Shown: positions 13,481 to 27,510, counted from the stretch's first letter. The stretch: 64,000 nt of DNA from Paragonimus westermani (GCA_008508345.1 QNGE01000269.1:209552-273551), one strand, 5' to 3'. The notes: a model not told the origin generated them from the sequence alone. Program-made: numbers and translations.

Positions 13481-14758
13481 ATGGAAGCAAAATTTCAGGC
13501 ACATTTCACTAAAGATTCGTTTGAACTGACCGGCAACTTGAACAAAATCAATCTTCCTAACGAACTGACGTGCTCTGTAGACGTTCAGTCACTGTTCACA
13601 AATGTTCCGCTGCATGAAACGATTGACCAGACATGTGAGCTCGTTGAAATGAGTCACATTTCGTTGCCGCCTCCTGCTGACACACTGAGGAAAACTTTGC
13701 TACTCTCTTCTAAGAATATCAGTTTTCGTCTTCTCGAGCAGTCCTACTGTCCGACAGACACGGAGTAGCCAAGGCAAACCCATTAGGTCCCCTATCAGCA
13801 GAATTGTTTATGTTAAAAATTGAGCAACAGCTACGGAGATAAGAAGCTTGTCATATTACAAGCGTAAAGTCGACGACACATCAATATTCAGTCGATCTGA
13901 ACAGATGATGGACAACCTAGTACAACATCTAAATGGCTGTCAACCTATTCTGAAGGTTACTTGTGAATTTGGGGTCAACAATTGCTTGTCATTGCTAGAT
14001 ATCCTCATAAGTCGTCAGGAAGATGGCTCGGTTAGAAGAACTGTCTGTAGGAAATCCACGTGGTCCGGTCAATACCTAAACTTCAGCTGTTTCACACCGG
14101 TCCGACATAAACGAACACTAGTGAATACTCTGCTCACACGAGCAAGGTGAATCGGTATGCACGACAGCCTTGTGGACGAACTAGGTCTGATTATGTCTGT
14201 CCTACAATCAAATGGTTACTCCAGAAGGTTCATAGGTAAGCACGATAGACAAAGAATACCACCCGAATGGGTGGTGACTGTAGAGAAGATTAATGTCTAC
14301 ATAGAGCTGCCTTCTAAGCGTTCAGTGCAGCTGAACTCCGTGTAATTGATGGGACTCAGTAGTTACCAGTGCATTCAATCAAGAGAGATCAGCCTATCTG
14401 TGCCACATCACATTGTGTTTATCAATTTGTGTGTAACTGCAGCGAAAGTTACATGGGTAGAACCGAGAGACGCCTGAACTCCAGAATGAAGAGACATTTA
14501 CGTAAATGAGTGCACAAGTCTGTGTTACCGGAGAATGGCAGTGTTGCTGAAGCGCGTAAACAGCCAGCTTCCCCAGTCGTCAAACGCATCCTGACCACTG
14601 TTCAAGCTATCGATTCATCGTGTGCATTCAGAATCCAGTTACGTCATTTTAACCCGAGATGATTACGGTTTGCTGAAGCAATTGCCATCAATCGACTCAA
14701 ATCAGGTCTCTGTGTTCAGAAACAATTGTTCATGAACCTGACCTTTCCCTGGGCTTGA
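13481..14758 (+). pseudogene. Decayed Penelope-like element (reverse transcriptase + GIY-YIG)
   Basis: The coding remains of a Penelope-like retroelement run in order. RT motif A region is SVDVQSLFTNVPLHETID (about 13580-13630). Motif B region is HGVAKANPLGPLSAELF (13759-13808). Motif C region is YYKRKVDDTSIF (about 13854), where families usually have Y-V-D-D. A LDILISRQEDGSV segment follows. The GIY-YIG endonuclease begins VYQFVCNCSESYMGRTERRL (about 14417), and the C-terminal part has LRFAEAIAINRLKSGLCVQK, ending LTFPWA at 14758. The pieces lie in three reading frames: shifts fall between motifs A and B, between B and C, and before the endonuclease. Further in-frame stops occur at 14148-14150 and after the GIY-YIG core. 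The copy is dead. It is clearly divergent from the copy at 42.8 kb, so two lineages are present. Confidence 0.85.
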
Positions 14759-15949
14759 TGATCTATGCTAACGCGCTTATTAATTATCCATCCCTCTGAT
14801 TGTTTGCTATAAATAAAACCACCCACGTAATTGTAAATTTGGTACTTATGAGTCAATACGAAATGCTTGTATTTCCCGGTTTTCGTGTTCTAACTACCTC
14901 GTTCAAACCGTTCAAGGGAACCGACTGTTCAGAATAATCTTTGACTATTACGATACTAGGGTTAATTGAGGGCTTTATAACATTATTATCGGTCGGGTTG
15001 ATTACAGTATCGTAGAGTTTACTCCTAAACAACCATGTATTTTACCAAGCGGAAGAACTTTCGAGGTGTCTTCTTGTTCCAGCAAATGACCGTATCAAAC
15101 CGCACAGATTGCTCTGCTTTGGGGAAACAGTATGCTTGGGTCTTGCATTCTTTTTCGTCTCCGTCAAATCCTCCCTCCACCGAGGAGACCGAGCTAACGA
15201 CCAGTTTAGGTTTACATCCTGGGCACACCCATTGTTGGACGACGAGAACATCTACTGTCACACGGCTACCAACGTCGCAACTGACTCAGCGTGTGACCCA
15301 GTTCCCATCCGCCTTTCACTGGCATAATCGTTTCTCTCCCCATTTCCCTCACTCTCTTTCGCCTCGTCTTACACACGCGCATCGCCCAGCGAGGCCAGGC
15401 CCAAGAGACGTTGTGGCCAAGCGTGAGCCTGCTATCGATTCGTGTCCTGAACAAATTGTAGCAAAGCTTTAGAAGGCAGAGACATACGTAAAGCCCGGCA
15501 AGGTCAATCAGGCGCGCAGAAGGCGAAAAAAGGATACGCGCCGCTTTTCACTGTAAAACTCAGTAGGACAATTATCGACATTCAAAAATCGGATGTGGAA
15601 AGCGAGCACCACTTGCCTTTGGAAAATAGGAAATCCCCAAGTAAATCTCATTTTAGAGTTGGGTGTCATTGCGAGCTTATCGCAAATTCAGATCTGTCAG
15701 TAAGATGGTAACATTGTACAAATTCTCTGAATTTAGTGCACCATGGAACACGTTTAGTATTCGCTCAAATTGTATGCTCGGAAATCAAGTCACCTCCATC
15801 AGTGGGTTTGTGTATTAGCGTACACATATCTTAGCAGGCCAGTGTCGGTCCCATCAACGCATCAAATCATGTCACAATTATGGGCTGCTAACCTTCCTAT
15901 AATACGAACTGAACATCACTCACAACCGTCTTCATTTCGTGCATTCTCA
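14759..15949. other. Downstream of Penelope remnant; GC-richer block
   Basis: TATAAATAAA occurs at 14808-14817, 50 bp after the Penelope remnant, and could be its polyadenylation or terminal-repeat sequence. A GC-richer block at 15030-15550 is open in several frames on both strands and has no recognised protein motif. Confidence 0.35.
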
Positions 15950-16035
15950 TAGGTTATTCCATTCAGTTCCTTTCGAAAAGAAGCATCATATTCGAGTTTC
16001 ACACTTGTTAGAGCTCATCAGCAGTGTGTAGTAGA
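15950..16035 (-). mobile_element. Hammerhead SINE, 3' half
   Basis: On the minus strand this matches the 3' half of the SINE described at 49.67 kb. It has an intact CTGATGA core at 16021-16015, a degraded stem II, then GAAAC at 16000-15996. The cleavage-site GTC is mutated to ATA, so this ribozyme should be inactive. It lies downstream, in element orientation, of the matching 5' half at 16585-16672, which suggests one SINE split by an insertion. Confidence 0.65.
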
Positions 16036-16584
16036 CAGGTGGATTTCAGCTCGACCGTCACTCGCTAACACTTCAATATGCTTTTTCTGGAGTACAATCG
16101 AACTGTGCTCACAAAAGCTGCAGGGTTTAGATTCAAACCTTATGTTTTAAGTAATGTTTTGGAATATTATAGGTAATTAGCTCCAGCCTGGTCTGGGATC
16201 AAGATAGGGGAAAGGGAAAGCGTGAAATGGGTTCCAGTGCACTCGGCGGCAATGAAAGTTGTAGCAATCGCTAAAGAAGACGGAGGTCCACCGGAACCCC
16301 ATCGATCAGGAGGACTCAAACAAGTATTTAAATGGTTTGGTGCCATTTTTTAATGATAGCGGTTGAAACACGGTTAGCCCAGTGAGTAAAGTCTACAACA
16401 GTGGCAATGATGCAGTTTTACTACACAACAACGAGTCAAGATGCGGTACATACGCCGACACACTATCTTTGATGTTACTGATTTGTAGTAAATTTATATG
16501 CTAAAGGTAATATAAATGGGTATGAAGATATTAGTAAGGCAACTTACTATAGATTTTAAGATCTTGGGGCGTCGAAGACGATTT

Positions 16585-16672
16585 CACTACAAATGCATGT
16601 CTTTGTCACTGATTGGACTTGAACTCCGAGCAAGCTTTAATGAGGCAACCGTGTTGGTCAATGCGTCAGTGA
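16585..16672 (-). mobile_element. Hammerhead SINE, 5' (pol III promoter) half
   Basis: Minus-strand match to the tRNA-like head of the SINE: A box TGACCAACACG, then GTTGCCTCATTAAAGC and a good B box AGTTCAAGTCC. Homology stops just after GACATGCA, about where the 3' half at 15950-16035 picks up. The intervening 550 bp is not part of the SINE consensus. Confidence 0.6.
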
Positions 16673-19600
16673 TTGCACACTTGGATAAACCGAACTAGTA
16701 TATGCAGCATGTGCGTACTGTTCAGATTGCCCGATCGTTTGCGGAAGTGATACAATAACTGTCAAGGTAACCCCAATCGGTGACCCCATGACTGAGACTT
16801 CTATCCTAGCTGCAGTCACAGAAGACACTAACTTGTTGAGCAGTATTTTGATTACTGATAAGTGGTAGAGGACTTCCGGCAGGTGTTTTGAGAACCAGAA
16901 ATGTATTGTCCCCTATAGAAAATTGTAATTACCGAATCCCAGTGTCACTTGTCTGCAAGTGAACTCAGCACCCTGTGACCTGGCTCTGCCGGACCAGTGG
17001 TTCGTTTTGTACTCGCTCTGCTCCCGTCACGCCACAAAAAATGTGGGACGACTTTAAACTTTCAACATGCAGAGTTGGAAATACAATTAAGTGTTAGTAC
17101 TCTAGAAATGTCGTTAAACGTTGGTTGTGAAGATCAGAGTACACTGTGCGGACAGTCCTGTCAAGGAGCGGTAAGCAATGAGCATTATAAGCAAATTCTA
17201 GTTCAACAAGGATGACTTCAGGGCTCAGACTGACGACTGAACTCAGTGTATCCGCAGGAATTGTGAAACGGATACTTAACAGAAGTTCATAGATTGTTCG
17301 TACAGATAAAGCATAAGTAGGAAAAAATAAGATAATTCCTGTGAATCAGTTGCCCACGTTGCACCGCCTATAACTGGGAAAAGCTCATACTTCTTGGGCT
17401 TGTCGGTCAGTTCGTTCTCCTCATTGATGAGACAGTATTCAACATATATTGGCTAGGCACATGAGGATGTTGCTGATGTGATCCTCGGATTGAGGAAATA
17501 CGTTTCACTGACGATGAACGTCGTTACTCACATAGGGAAATCCTACTCCTTGTTGGAATGATGATGTTTCTAATCATCAAGCTCCGGACCACGTGAGTTG
17601 TGTGCTAGCTTACCACATAAACACAGATATCGGTATGCGCAGCCCGACGGGCGAATTGACGCTGGCTTTGAGGTGAAAATGAAGGAATTTGGGTTTACAT
17701 GTACTGGAGTCTTTCACCGGAATTTTACCCAGTCGACATCGAAATGTTGACACTAAACAAAAACACATTGCACTAATCCTCTTCAGAAACATGACACACA
17801 GAGTGATGACATAACTCGCTAGCATGACCTTACGCATAAGTCCTTCATTGTAAAAGCCACCGAAACACACTTTTGCTCAACAATTTTTTAGAAGAGATGC
17901 AAGTTGGCTACGGCGATAAGTCTCTCCACGTGATTATGTGAAAGGTATCGTTAAAAGAATGGATACTCGTACAGTTTTGCAGTACATAAATCCGAATGAT
18001 GATCTCTGAGTTGCTGATGTTACACGATATCAGTAATTGTTTTCAGGTTATCCAATTTCAGGATAAAAGACTGTTAACCTTAGGTCTTTAATCAAGGTCA
18101 AAACGGATGGTTACTGATACTGTATCGAGTAGATCAGGGTCAAAGTAAATCACTCATCTTGAAATTTTCATGTCGCCGACAACCGCCCTGGACTGTTCGT
18201 TTTGTCAGCTTAAAACAAGTGTGATTGCCAAACCTACTTTTATTCTAAACTGAGCCAGAAAAGATATACGCGTCTCCTGCTTAGTTTAACTCTACAGTTC
18301 CAGCTATTCGAGGGTTAGAGTGAAGTGGGAACGAATAATCCCACTCTTCGAATTATTCATAGATCGATTACGATATGTTTACTTCTGGTTACTTGGTGTC
18401 AAAACGAGTTGTACTTAAAAGGACGTCATTGGTGTACTTGAATAGCATGATTTCTTCTGACGAAGAGCACTTGAAACACTCCAAATGAATGTGAATCAGG
18501 CCAGAATTGTCATGTAGGATGTATGCTGAGAAAACTCTTTGTTCGTAATCATCATTTAGGCGCACAAAATGATAACCAAATGGATAAAGCAATGAATGCG
18601 TAATGATGCTTGCCCCGCTAGCCATCACGGCCTGGTTCAAGAAGCGTGTGTAACGTTTGAATAAGTGAATTTTTTCTCAGAATACAAAGAAATGAGGAGG
18701 ACAGCGATTTAGAGGAGATGCAGACTGGTAAATGAGTAAGTAATCCAAGCGTCTTACATACAGTAAGCAATCAACAAGCGATGTGAACAATTGCTTCAAT
18801 TAGTCAATTCATATTGGATTCACATGAACAAACCAAAGACAAGGGTTTTATGAACACAGTATGAAAGTTTGGTAAACAACAATAATTCCACAGTACACTG
18901 AGTAGGGCCAATCACTAACTGGATTTGTATCTTACTGTTTCATCTCTCCATCGTAGAATTCTTGTCATTTTCTACAGTTTCCCGTTGCGTTCACACTCCC
19001 TTTCCAATATGAACTTAATGACTGCATGCCATTCACTTTACTTGCTAATCTCCTACATCTGTTTACTACCAGCCTGTATCCTTTCCATTTCATTGCTATT
19101 TTCGATTTTAGCAGTCTCAACTATCACTACAGTCCAAGAGTCTTAGGATTGCTTTCTGGTGTTGACGTAATACGATTGGCAAGGCAGGTAACAGCAGCTA
19201 GCTTCGATCTTTAACTTCGAGAAGAATGACAGACAGTTCCATTGACTTGTTTCACTCTAGTCCCTGTAAGCAACCGACTTGATCACAGTTTTGTACTGTT
19301 GCAAATGACTATTGATGCATCCATGACGCAATCATAATAGTTAGCTAATCTGGCTGTGATTTCAGTGGTGCAATGCCCGTTTGTCCAGCCGACCCCGTAA
19401 GGAGGAGTGCACTTTTGGTAAACCCTTTGATTTAGACTGCTGATTTTGTTGCCCGGATCACAGTTCCGGAACTTATGGTAATGGTCATTTTGTGGTCGAC
19501 CGACATGTCAAACCCCTGGTTTGCTTTAAACCAACATAACAAGCATCCTCATTCTCCTGCTATATGCAGTAAACACTGCTCGGTTAATGTGAGGAATGTC

Positions 19601-22178
19601 ATAACACAAATACTTAGCAGTATGAGGCATGAAAATAGTTGTGCGGTTACTAAAAAGTGGGCAAGACTTTACAGAGGAACTACGATGGCTTTGACCTTTG
19701 ATGGGCGGAGACAACTTGCTGTGATAATACGAAATATTATGTAAGTGTGCGGCGGAAAAATCTGTCCACCAGTTGATTAAAACCATTCTTCAAAAAAGTG
19801 GATGTGCAATCACCGGGATTAGAATGTCCAAGTTCACTATCATCAGCATATTTGAAAAGAAACGTGTCAGAAGATGATGGCGAATTGATCACATCAACAT
19901 AAGAGCGTCCGAATTAATTTACATGATAGTGGTTTTTTAGTTTTAAATCGATTTGCTAATTTCGACCAGTAGATGTTAGACAAGCTGATTGAGAGAGTAC
20001 TCAGCACTAAGTTCTATAAGAACCTTAGGAAAAAACAGGTCATTTAGTTAACTCCCCTCGTTTCAAGTACTGTTGCGCAACCGGAATCCTAAGTTTCTTG
20101 CAATCACCCAGTTGATGTTAATCAATAGTTGTCGTCCAACCCTGAGTGCATAAAGTGTTGACTCATTCAGTTTGCCCACCCTGGAAATGATGACAGTCTT
20201 TGTTTCACGTTGACCTTTTCTATTGCTGTTGTTAACTTTACGACTTATGTGTTTGTTTTATGTCCGTGACTGAAAGGAGTAAGGGAAATATTAACATCCC
20301 ATGATATGTACTTTATCGTTATTGATGAGAAATGCATCTTTAGAAGCTGTAATCCAGTAAACATGGTCCTGAAGTTTTGCATTTTGACCGGGGAAGCTAA
20401 TAGTATACCAACTAAGCAAGTGAAGATCCTAACGGTAGCGTGTGGCCGACTATAGTCGAAATGTCAAGAAGACAATCGACCGAAATTTTTAAGTGAACTA
20501 ATTTGTTAATATTCGCAATTTCTCAACAAAGAATTTCAACGCAATTTTTTTTTAAAAAACAGTTGATTATATTCTTCTGCCCTCCAGAGTAAACAAAGAT
20601 AGAACAAGCAACCTGTGTCAGTGATAAGGAGAGGGTTAACTTTGGAGGTCGTGAACGGTACTTAAACATGCTCACGATGCACCGGCGTCAAAAACTCAGG
20701 AATCGGCTAAAGTCGGTCAAATAGACAGAAACCAGACCGGAAGATTTTGTCTAGATTGGTCGGCGGAAGTAGGACCAGCGCAATGGAAGGCGCTAAGTTC
20801 ATTTTTCTCAGTCTGTCAGAAACCGCCGAGTAAAATTCGTGAACCAAATTTGTACAATGGAACCAGTTCATACAGGCATTGGATCCACGCCCATTTCAGT
20901 ATCTTTTATTGAAAACCAGTTCAGCATAAAGCACCTGTTGATTCTGGCCGAACGTAATATTGGGATCACTATAAGTGAAATTGAGGGTACGATGACAAAG
21001 ACCTGACTGAAGTCTCCAACCACCGAAACTCCACAACTGGCCCCGCGACTCCACCGCCCGGCTACCCATGCACGACCGGCGGTCTGCACAGTGTCAATCT
21101 CAACTGCCCCTATAATCTAGTGGTCAAACTATCGTACTGTATATTCTTTATATATCCCCATGTACTGATTACATACATGTTACGTAGTCCGAATTGGTAC
21201 TACGAACTCTCGTTTGAACTCTCCCCTTTTCGTGTATTTTGTACCACCTATTGAATCGCTCACACTACCACATTATTGACTGATACCCGCTGACGGTTAA
21301 ATTCCGTGCTCAGAGTTCACTTGGTTGTAAGTTGTATAATTTGCTAACCATTACTTATTTATGTACAGAACCAGTTTTATCCGGGTAAACCTTCAGTATT
21401 CTATCTTTTTCAGCCCTGGATCAAGAGGTTCACAGCTGCCTCGATAGACTGCATATAGCAATGAATCCTGACTGACTCTAGAGCTCCGTTTAAATTTTCA
21501 AAGGTCATTTTTTTCTTCACATTCATTACTAAACTACAACGGTATAAAATATGTGGCTGACAACCTATCGTTGACTTTGATCTTGTTAATACATTGTACA
21601 ATACAGAGACTGATGATTCAGGGTCGGGTTCAAGTAGTCAACAACTGAGGTCTTCGTTTAATGCTATTGTCTTACGGCTGAGGTAATTAGCTGTTACGCC
21701 CTATCGCATGGCATGTACAACGCCAATTAGTGTTTTTCTCAGCTTCGAAGCACCCAGTCGAAATCTATAACTTGTCTCAAGGGAAACCATAGACCTGATA
21801 GCTTACTATAATAATCGGGTTGTTAGCAAACTGGTCTTACCGATTGCAAAGTCTATCTTGGTTGTTTTTGTATTTGAACTCAGCGCTGCTTTCAATGTCG
21901 TGGCGATATGTAGCCAATAACATGGAACGAAATGCATTCGAGCGTGAAGTGCCACTTGGGATTCAACAACGTCATAGAAACCGCCTAAGGGACACGTGAT
22001 ATCAACAGTGATTAACGGCTTAGTTATTACGGTATATTCACTCCTAACCACAATGGACATCTTCATGTTTCGTTATCACAGATATGCATGAAATAGTGGC
22101 ATCCAAAGGTTTAATATGGATGAGGCTGTCTTTTAAGTAACCGATTGCCCAATTTGTGATCAGTTTGGACTGTAGCAA
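16673..22178. other. No recognisable gene
   Basis: Scattered short open frames only. One on the minus strand, 18389-18640 (83 codons, extendable upstream to about 18680), reads smoothly but has no good acceptor, no motif and a TTG rather than ATG start. It is probably chance. Confidence 0.4.
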
Positions 22179-22400
22179 TTTCTTGACTGGAGAATGTTCA
22201 GCCAATCAGTGTTCGCGCACAAACTGCTACAGGCCAAATTATGGTCAGACTGGCGCCAACCAATCACAGATGGCGACCCGCTGCAGTTGAGGTGTTTGGT
22301 CCAAGGGCGTGGAACAACAAAGTAACGAACTGGCCAATCAAAACTCGAGTACGTCTATCGGTTACTGGCACTGGTAAATGCTGTTGTTCCACAATAAAAT
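22179..22400 (+). repeat. CCAAT-rich promoter-like repeat, copy 1
   Basis: Similar to 38109-38420. Shared blocks are TTCTTGA..G.AGAA.GTTCAG.CAATCAGTG, a CCAACCAATCA block, a GGTCGTGG-like block and GGCCAATCAAA. Three CCAAT-type boxes sit in the same order in both copies. This copy lacks the stretch inserted in copy 2 (about 38200-38290) and has no clear TATA box. It may be a solo terminal repeat or the 5' region of a retroelement. Confidence 0.6.
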
Positions 22401-24838
22401 GTGCTCTTTTTCCAATAACATGGGATCGCTAAGTGCCGATCAGACTTGTGTTCCAGTTTTCCCTCGACTGGATAGCTCAGTACGCGAGACAATTGTTGGG
22501 GTCTCTAATCTGATCGTGAAAGGTGGCTTGTAATGGCGTCGCCCACTTGCATGCTTTTGCACTTTCACCTGGGACGAATCGCCTTAAACTGGGCTTTTCG
22601 CATTGACTCAAGATTCTTTTTGGACTGAGCCACAATATTCAGCTGATGAGAAGAAACATACTCGGCCTCTTGAGAAACCTACTACCCCAAAATCAGTCAT
22701 GTACGCAGATGAGCACGATGGAGTAACAGAACCATCGTCCCAGCTATTGGTTGCACACGTACGTATCCATGAGTGGATGACGGAGGTGAAGCAACCCCAC
22801 TGACAGGCGAACACACTCGTCGAGTGGAACTGAGTAGCAGTAAACCTTCAGCTTGAACAGTTTCGAATTATGGCCTGCTGCACCACCAATCAGATGTGAT
22901 TGCTAACTAACTTACCCTATTGTTCCACTGTCCACATTTGATCAGACGTTTTGACACCAATAACCGTGTGGATGTCAAGTTGTTTTGCTGTTTTCTGAGT
23001 CGAAGAATGAGAACGTTCACCACATTCAGTGCAGACTGGTGGTCAAATGGTGCAAACCCCTTCACGGTGGACTACCCTAGTACGCCGATGTCAGTTCGTT
23101 GAACTAGGCTAGGGCTCGGTTGTGCATGTTAACGGGAGAACAACTACTTAATCCTTCTGACGATTTCTAGTTCTCACGTGGTTTGACTATGCCGCACTTG
23201 CCAGTCTGTGATTACCATGGCTCGGATTCTTCTGCCTCTAAAAAACAGAGTGAACGTTTTGTTACTCATATAAGGTAGTAAGCAGACGGTTAATAACCCT
23301 CATCCAACCAGTGGACCTGTTGAACCAACCCAGTAACTATGATTAAACAGGTTTAGAAATTATCAGTAGTTGCGCGCAAACGAATGTGTCTTAAGTCATT
23401 TCTGTCTATGGATGTGCCGGAACGACACTCACCAAATGCTAAGGTATCATATCAATATGGAACAAGAACAACTTCACCTAGCACCTTTAGATCGTATCGT
23501 AATTTAAAAATTCAGTTCAGTCGCAAAAAAAACTATGGGTACACAGCAGATTCATCTGACAAAGTCGACCCCGAAGAAACCCAAGTAAATATATGGTACC
23601 CGTACGAAACTTAACAAATTTGACCAACAGATGTCTGTAAGTGTGGTGAAGTTTGCTAGTAATGCATTGGCTCAAAATCACAGTAGCTGACGTTTTTCAC
23701 ATTCGTAGATCTCCAGCTTACTGCCGTACAACGGTTGTGAATGGGACGATTGTTATATGATAGTTTAGCTGTTCTGAGGGTTACAGTTAGCCCAAAATTG
23801 TTGATGTGTGTTAGAGGAACCCACTTTTTCCGTCCAAAACAGCCTCCTTACTCGAGGAAACGATCCTATCCAATCATACTAAGCAGAAATGTCGTTAACG
23901 TTCGAGAGGTGACCTTCACCATCCACTTGGTGGCTTAGTGGCCTTAACTACTTTTTTGATGTCTGTCCTTCGGTTTCCTCGTTCGAGAATGTTGGTAGGT
24001 CACCATGCAACCATAAAATACCATGCAATTTCCTCCTTGTCGCACACGTTGTCAGAGCAGGACAAAGTTGCTTTTTGCACCCCTCTTTTGGTTTGTCTTC
24101 GGCGCAATTAACGGGGACCGCCACGTAATTTTCGGGACAAAGATCTGCCGTGTTGATTATATCAAGGAGAAGAATCCGATTTTCTATAAATCGCCCTATC
24201 ATACCATGGACGAACCAGCGTCTTGCGTCAAGGGTTTACAACAATATGTTGCAAAAACTTGGTGGTTCTAGTAAACAAGTGAGATCAACCTACACGTTTC
24301 TATTTTTTCATACAAAAATGCTTGTCTAAACGACGACTTTGTTGTTCTAGTGTCATCAGACTACATGCTGAACCTCTTTGGTTGACAGACATGCCTATTC
24401 ATACTCTGCTCCCCGTACGCGACTATACAATCAAGTTGTGCGCACACTTCTTCGGAAAGTTCCCTAGTACAGTACAGTTATCTGAAAATCCAGCGGCGTT
24501 TCTACGCTTTGACAAACAGTGGGCGGTTTTTCTCAGTAGAGTTTGGAATGCTGTGCTTTTTGTTTACACTGAACGAATAGCTTGGATAACAGTTGGAGCT
24601 CTGATCATCACCACAATGATGATTCATAAATGAAACAACCGATGAGTGAGAATGCTAGTGGGGGTTGTTAGAAACAGTTTGAGAGCGTGATTTTAGTTGC
24701 CATAATGAAGACCAAAGTGTTTACATGGGTACGCATGGAGAGGAACACGGAGGCCTGTGATGCCTCTTGATGTTCGTCTGTTCAAACTGAAGTCCAGCGA
24801 CCGATTTTGTACTTGTTAGAACTCAGATAGAGGTAGTC
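22401..24838. other. No recognisable gene
   Basis: Open frames up to about 100 codons (24322-24633 on plus, with a hydrophobic C-terminal run) carry no motif and no convincing splice context. Confidence 0.4.
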
Positions 24839-24892
24839 CGAATGGGGAACCGTACCGGCTACCGCTCGCGTTACGAGTCCACTCGGCCACCA
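24839..24892 (-). repeat. tRNA-like (pol III) SINE head or tRNA pseudogene
   Basis: On the minus strand a perfect A box TGGCCGAGTGG (24890-24880) is followed about 40 bp later by a partial B box GGTTCCCCATTC (24851-24840). The spacing and the GGCCGAGTGG motif resemble Leu/Ser-class tRNA promoters. No acceptor stem pairs well, so it is not a functional tRNA. A similar A box occurs at 45533. Confidence 0.3.
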
Positions 24893-25302
24893 GTTCTAAA
24901 GGCGCCGCTTGTGAGGAGGTGAAAATAAACAATGACTCATTAGTCAAGGATGGTTTAAAAAGGTCTGGAGACTTTTCTGCGAACCATTGTCAGAGTTGCG
25001 GTTGTTAAGGTTTGGTAATCAGAGTAATTTCAAGCGATGTGTGACGAGTGATCATCCTAGCATTCGTTCATCGTCGGTTACCATGATTCTGTTACAACGG
25101 TGTCCAGCACGAAAACATGGCTTTCGTGTGGTCCAATTGGTTAAACTATTGTCCGTATCTCCTGGTGACAGAATTTAATGACACGAAAGTTTTCGCTCAA
25201 TTTTCGTACTTGGTTGATACCAGTGTATGAACCTGGATGACGACAAGAAAGTTGCTGATTAGGCTATTGAGGAGTGGACGTTGGAATAAAAAGGAAATGT
25301 TA

Positions 25303-25506
25303 TTTCAAATTCAGTATCACTCACATTTGACAATGGCCTTCACACTCAGAGAGGTTTACCAACAAGCCTCTTTCGACAAGAAGCTCCAGACTCGAATTTC
25401 GCTCTTATCAGAGCTTATCCATAGTGCATATCCTTGTCACTACCAGGGCTAGAACTCCGTCCACGTTTTCATGAGACAAGCTTGTTAACCGCTGCGCCAC
25501 TGACCT
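25303..25506 (-). mobile_element. Hammerhead SINE, nearly full length, dead ribozyme
   Basis: The minus strand shows the tRNA-like head (GGCGCAGCGGTTAACAAG, then B box AGTTCTAGCCC), followed by the hammerhead region and a 3' body ending near GTGAGTGATACTGAATTTG. Stem II is preserved (GCTCT/AGAGC), as are GAAA and GTC. The CTGATGA core is mutated to TGGATAA-like sequence, so self-cleavage is not expected. It aligns over most of its length with the copy at 30010-30214. Confidence 0.7.
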
Positions 25507-27510
25507 CTGACTAGGGATAACCAAATAATCATAACCAACTGCTCAACCAACTTCGCTAATGAGTGATGGTCAGGGTGCTGGATCGTCTTGATAGGAAACA
25601 CGGTTAGCGTGTTCACTCCAATCGATAACCCTGCGATTGTGACTTCCGAGACCGATCGAAGTGAACAGTGTATCAATAAAAAAATAACCAAATTCTCAAT
25701 TGTTTATCAGATGTATCATTTCGTTCTGACTGGGACCGCATTGTTCTGGGACCCAGGGCGATAAATTGTGCTTGAACAGAGCGGTCAAACAGAAGTGCAG
25801 AGAACCCACCAGATTGTAATTCCTTATAATCCGAATTGCTTTTCCAGAAGAGCGGTCTTGCTCCTTCCAAATGATTGATTCCAGCATGATCACAAACAAC
25901 AGTGATCGAACAAACGGCTGGATAAAATATTCCTCAGAAGGACATACAATCCACCATGCACAAAACAATGCACATTCAGAGGGCATGGCACCGAATTTGG
26001 ATAACTGTTTTCCAGAGCAAGCAGACAGGTATAAATACGTACAAAAAATGTGCGCAGGAGTATACCGGCCATTGTCAGGAACCTTGTGAAAATTACACTT
26101 TCTCTGGGTACTGCTGTGCGATCTTCAAGGGACCGGTTTAGAGCGTACAGATCAGATCGACTAATGGGATGAATGACTGCAGTCAATTTCGCTAAAAGTT
26201 TATTCAACACTACATTAATAGCTTATCAATGTATGGTTGTAATAAACTGCTAAGCAGGTTGCACTTTGACTATGTACTATGTTGGTACGCAACGACTAGC
26301 GGCTAGTTCACTGCAATTAACTTTGTAGACGGATATGTAACATTGCATACACAAATAACACATTCACCGTTGCACCAAGGGTAATTCTAGGACTATATGC
26401 ACACCAAAATATTCTGGAAAACTTTGAAAGCTGTTTTCGATGTTGTTAAGTGAAATAATACTTTGTTTCTGTCAGTACTTGTCCAAACCTGGGGTAGTCC
26501 CCTTCATTCCCTTTGAACGTCGCGAGTAATTCAGCAGAATACCGCAGGGACGATTGTGCTTCTTTGTAATTTGTTACAGAATGTCCGCTTGTTCCGTGGT
26601 TGGCTTCTGTGGACCACCGGCGTAGAAAGTGACATGAAACAGCAGTTCATAATTCAGAGATATGTTAACTTTGAGACCTGTGTAGCCCTCAATACAATGG
26701 CCTGATTCATCCGTCAATAACATAAACAGTAGTTATAATTTCAGTAATTTATTGGTAATGATATTTATTTTGAGCATCAACCGGGAGTGCAGTTGAGCCA
26801 TCGCGTCACTGCACACACTGAGCAACTAGGTGTAAGACTGTGGATTTTTCACTCTCATAGGACTACCAACCATTCTCGATTGAATACATGCCATATGCTA
26901 AAGTTTTTTTCTGCTAACAGTTCATCAGTAGTGAACCAACACAGAAAGGTCTCTCCTGAAATCAAGATATGACAAAAACATTGTTAGCTAATTATTGTTG
27001 TCACGATGGCCAACATAAAGAGATGTGTAGGTGCAACACTCCCATTTGCCACTTGATGAGTTCTGGCAGAATAAGAAAAAGTGGACCCGAATGCGGTTTT
27101 TCAAAGATGACCGTGCCTACGCACCACAAGCATGGGCCTGGCCACAAAATCCGAAATCCGAACCAAAGAGCTTACCCTAATCGGTATTCATGGCTCGCGA
27201 GCGTGGGCACGTCTGATTAGTTGAATTCTATCCTCACCGAACTCTAACCCAAACGGTTCGCACAACGAACAGGTTTGGCAATCGAGGCCGGTTAGAGAAT
27301 GGGCACAACATATCGCGGTGTGAGAGGCGTACGCGCAATTCCAATCAAGTCGCTCGACCCCATTGTCTGAGTGTTTTGAACAGCACGGATCACCCGCGCT
27401 AAAACCACGCTGGCCACACGCCCTTCGGCGCTTGAAAGGCAACGCTGGTCTGGGAACGAGCACGCATCAGTGAGGGCAAATGGACGAGGTTGTAATGACG
27501 ATTTCGGCGG
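25507..27510. other. No recognisable gene
   Basis: A GC-richer patch at about 27100-27460 is open on both strands (minus 27188-27463, Cys-rich by translation) without a finger-like spacing of Cys and His. Nothing else is recognised. Confidence 0.4.

Noticed and set aside
22637..22660. CTGATGAGAAGAAAC resembling a hammerhead core
   Set aside because: Stem II is absent and no cleavage-site GTC follows in position.
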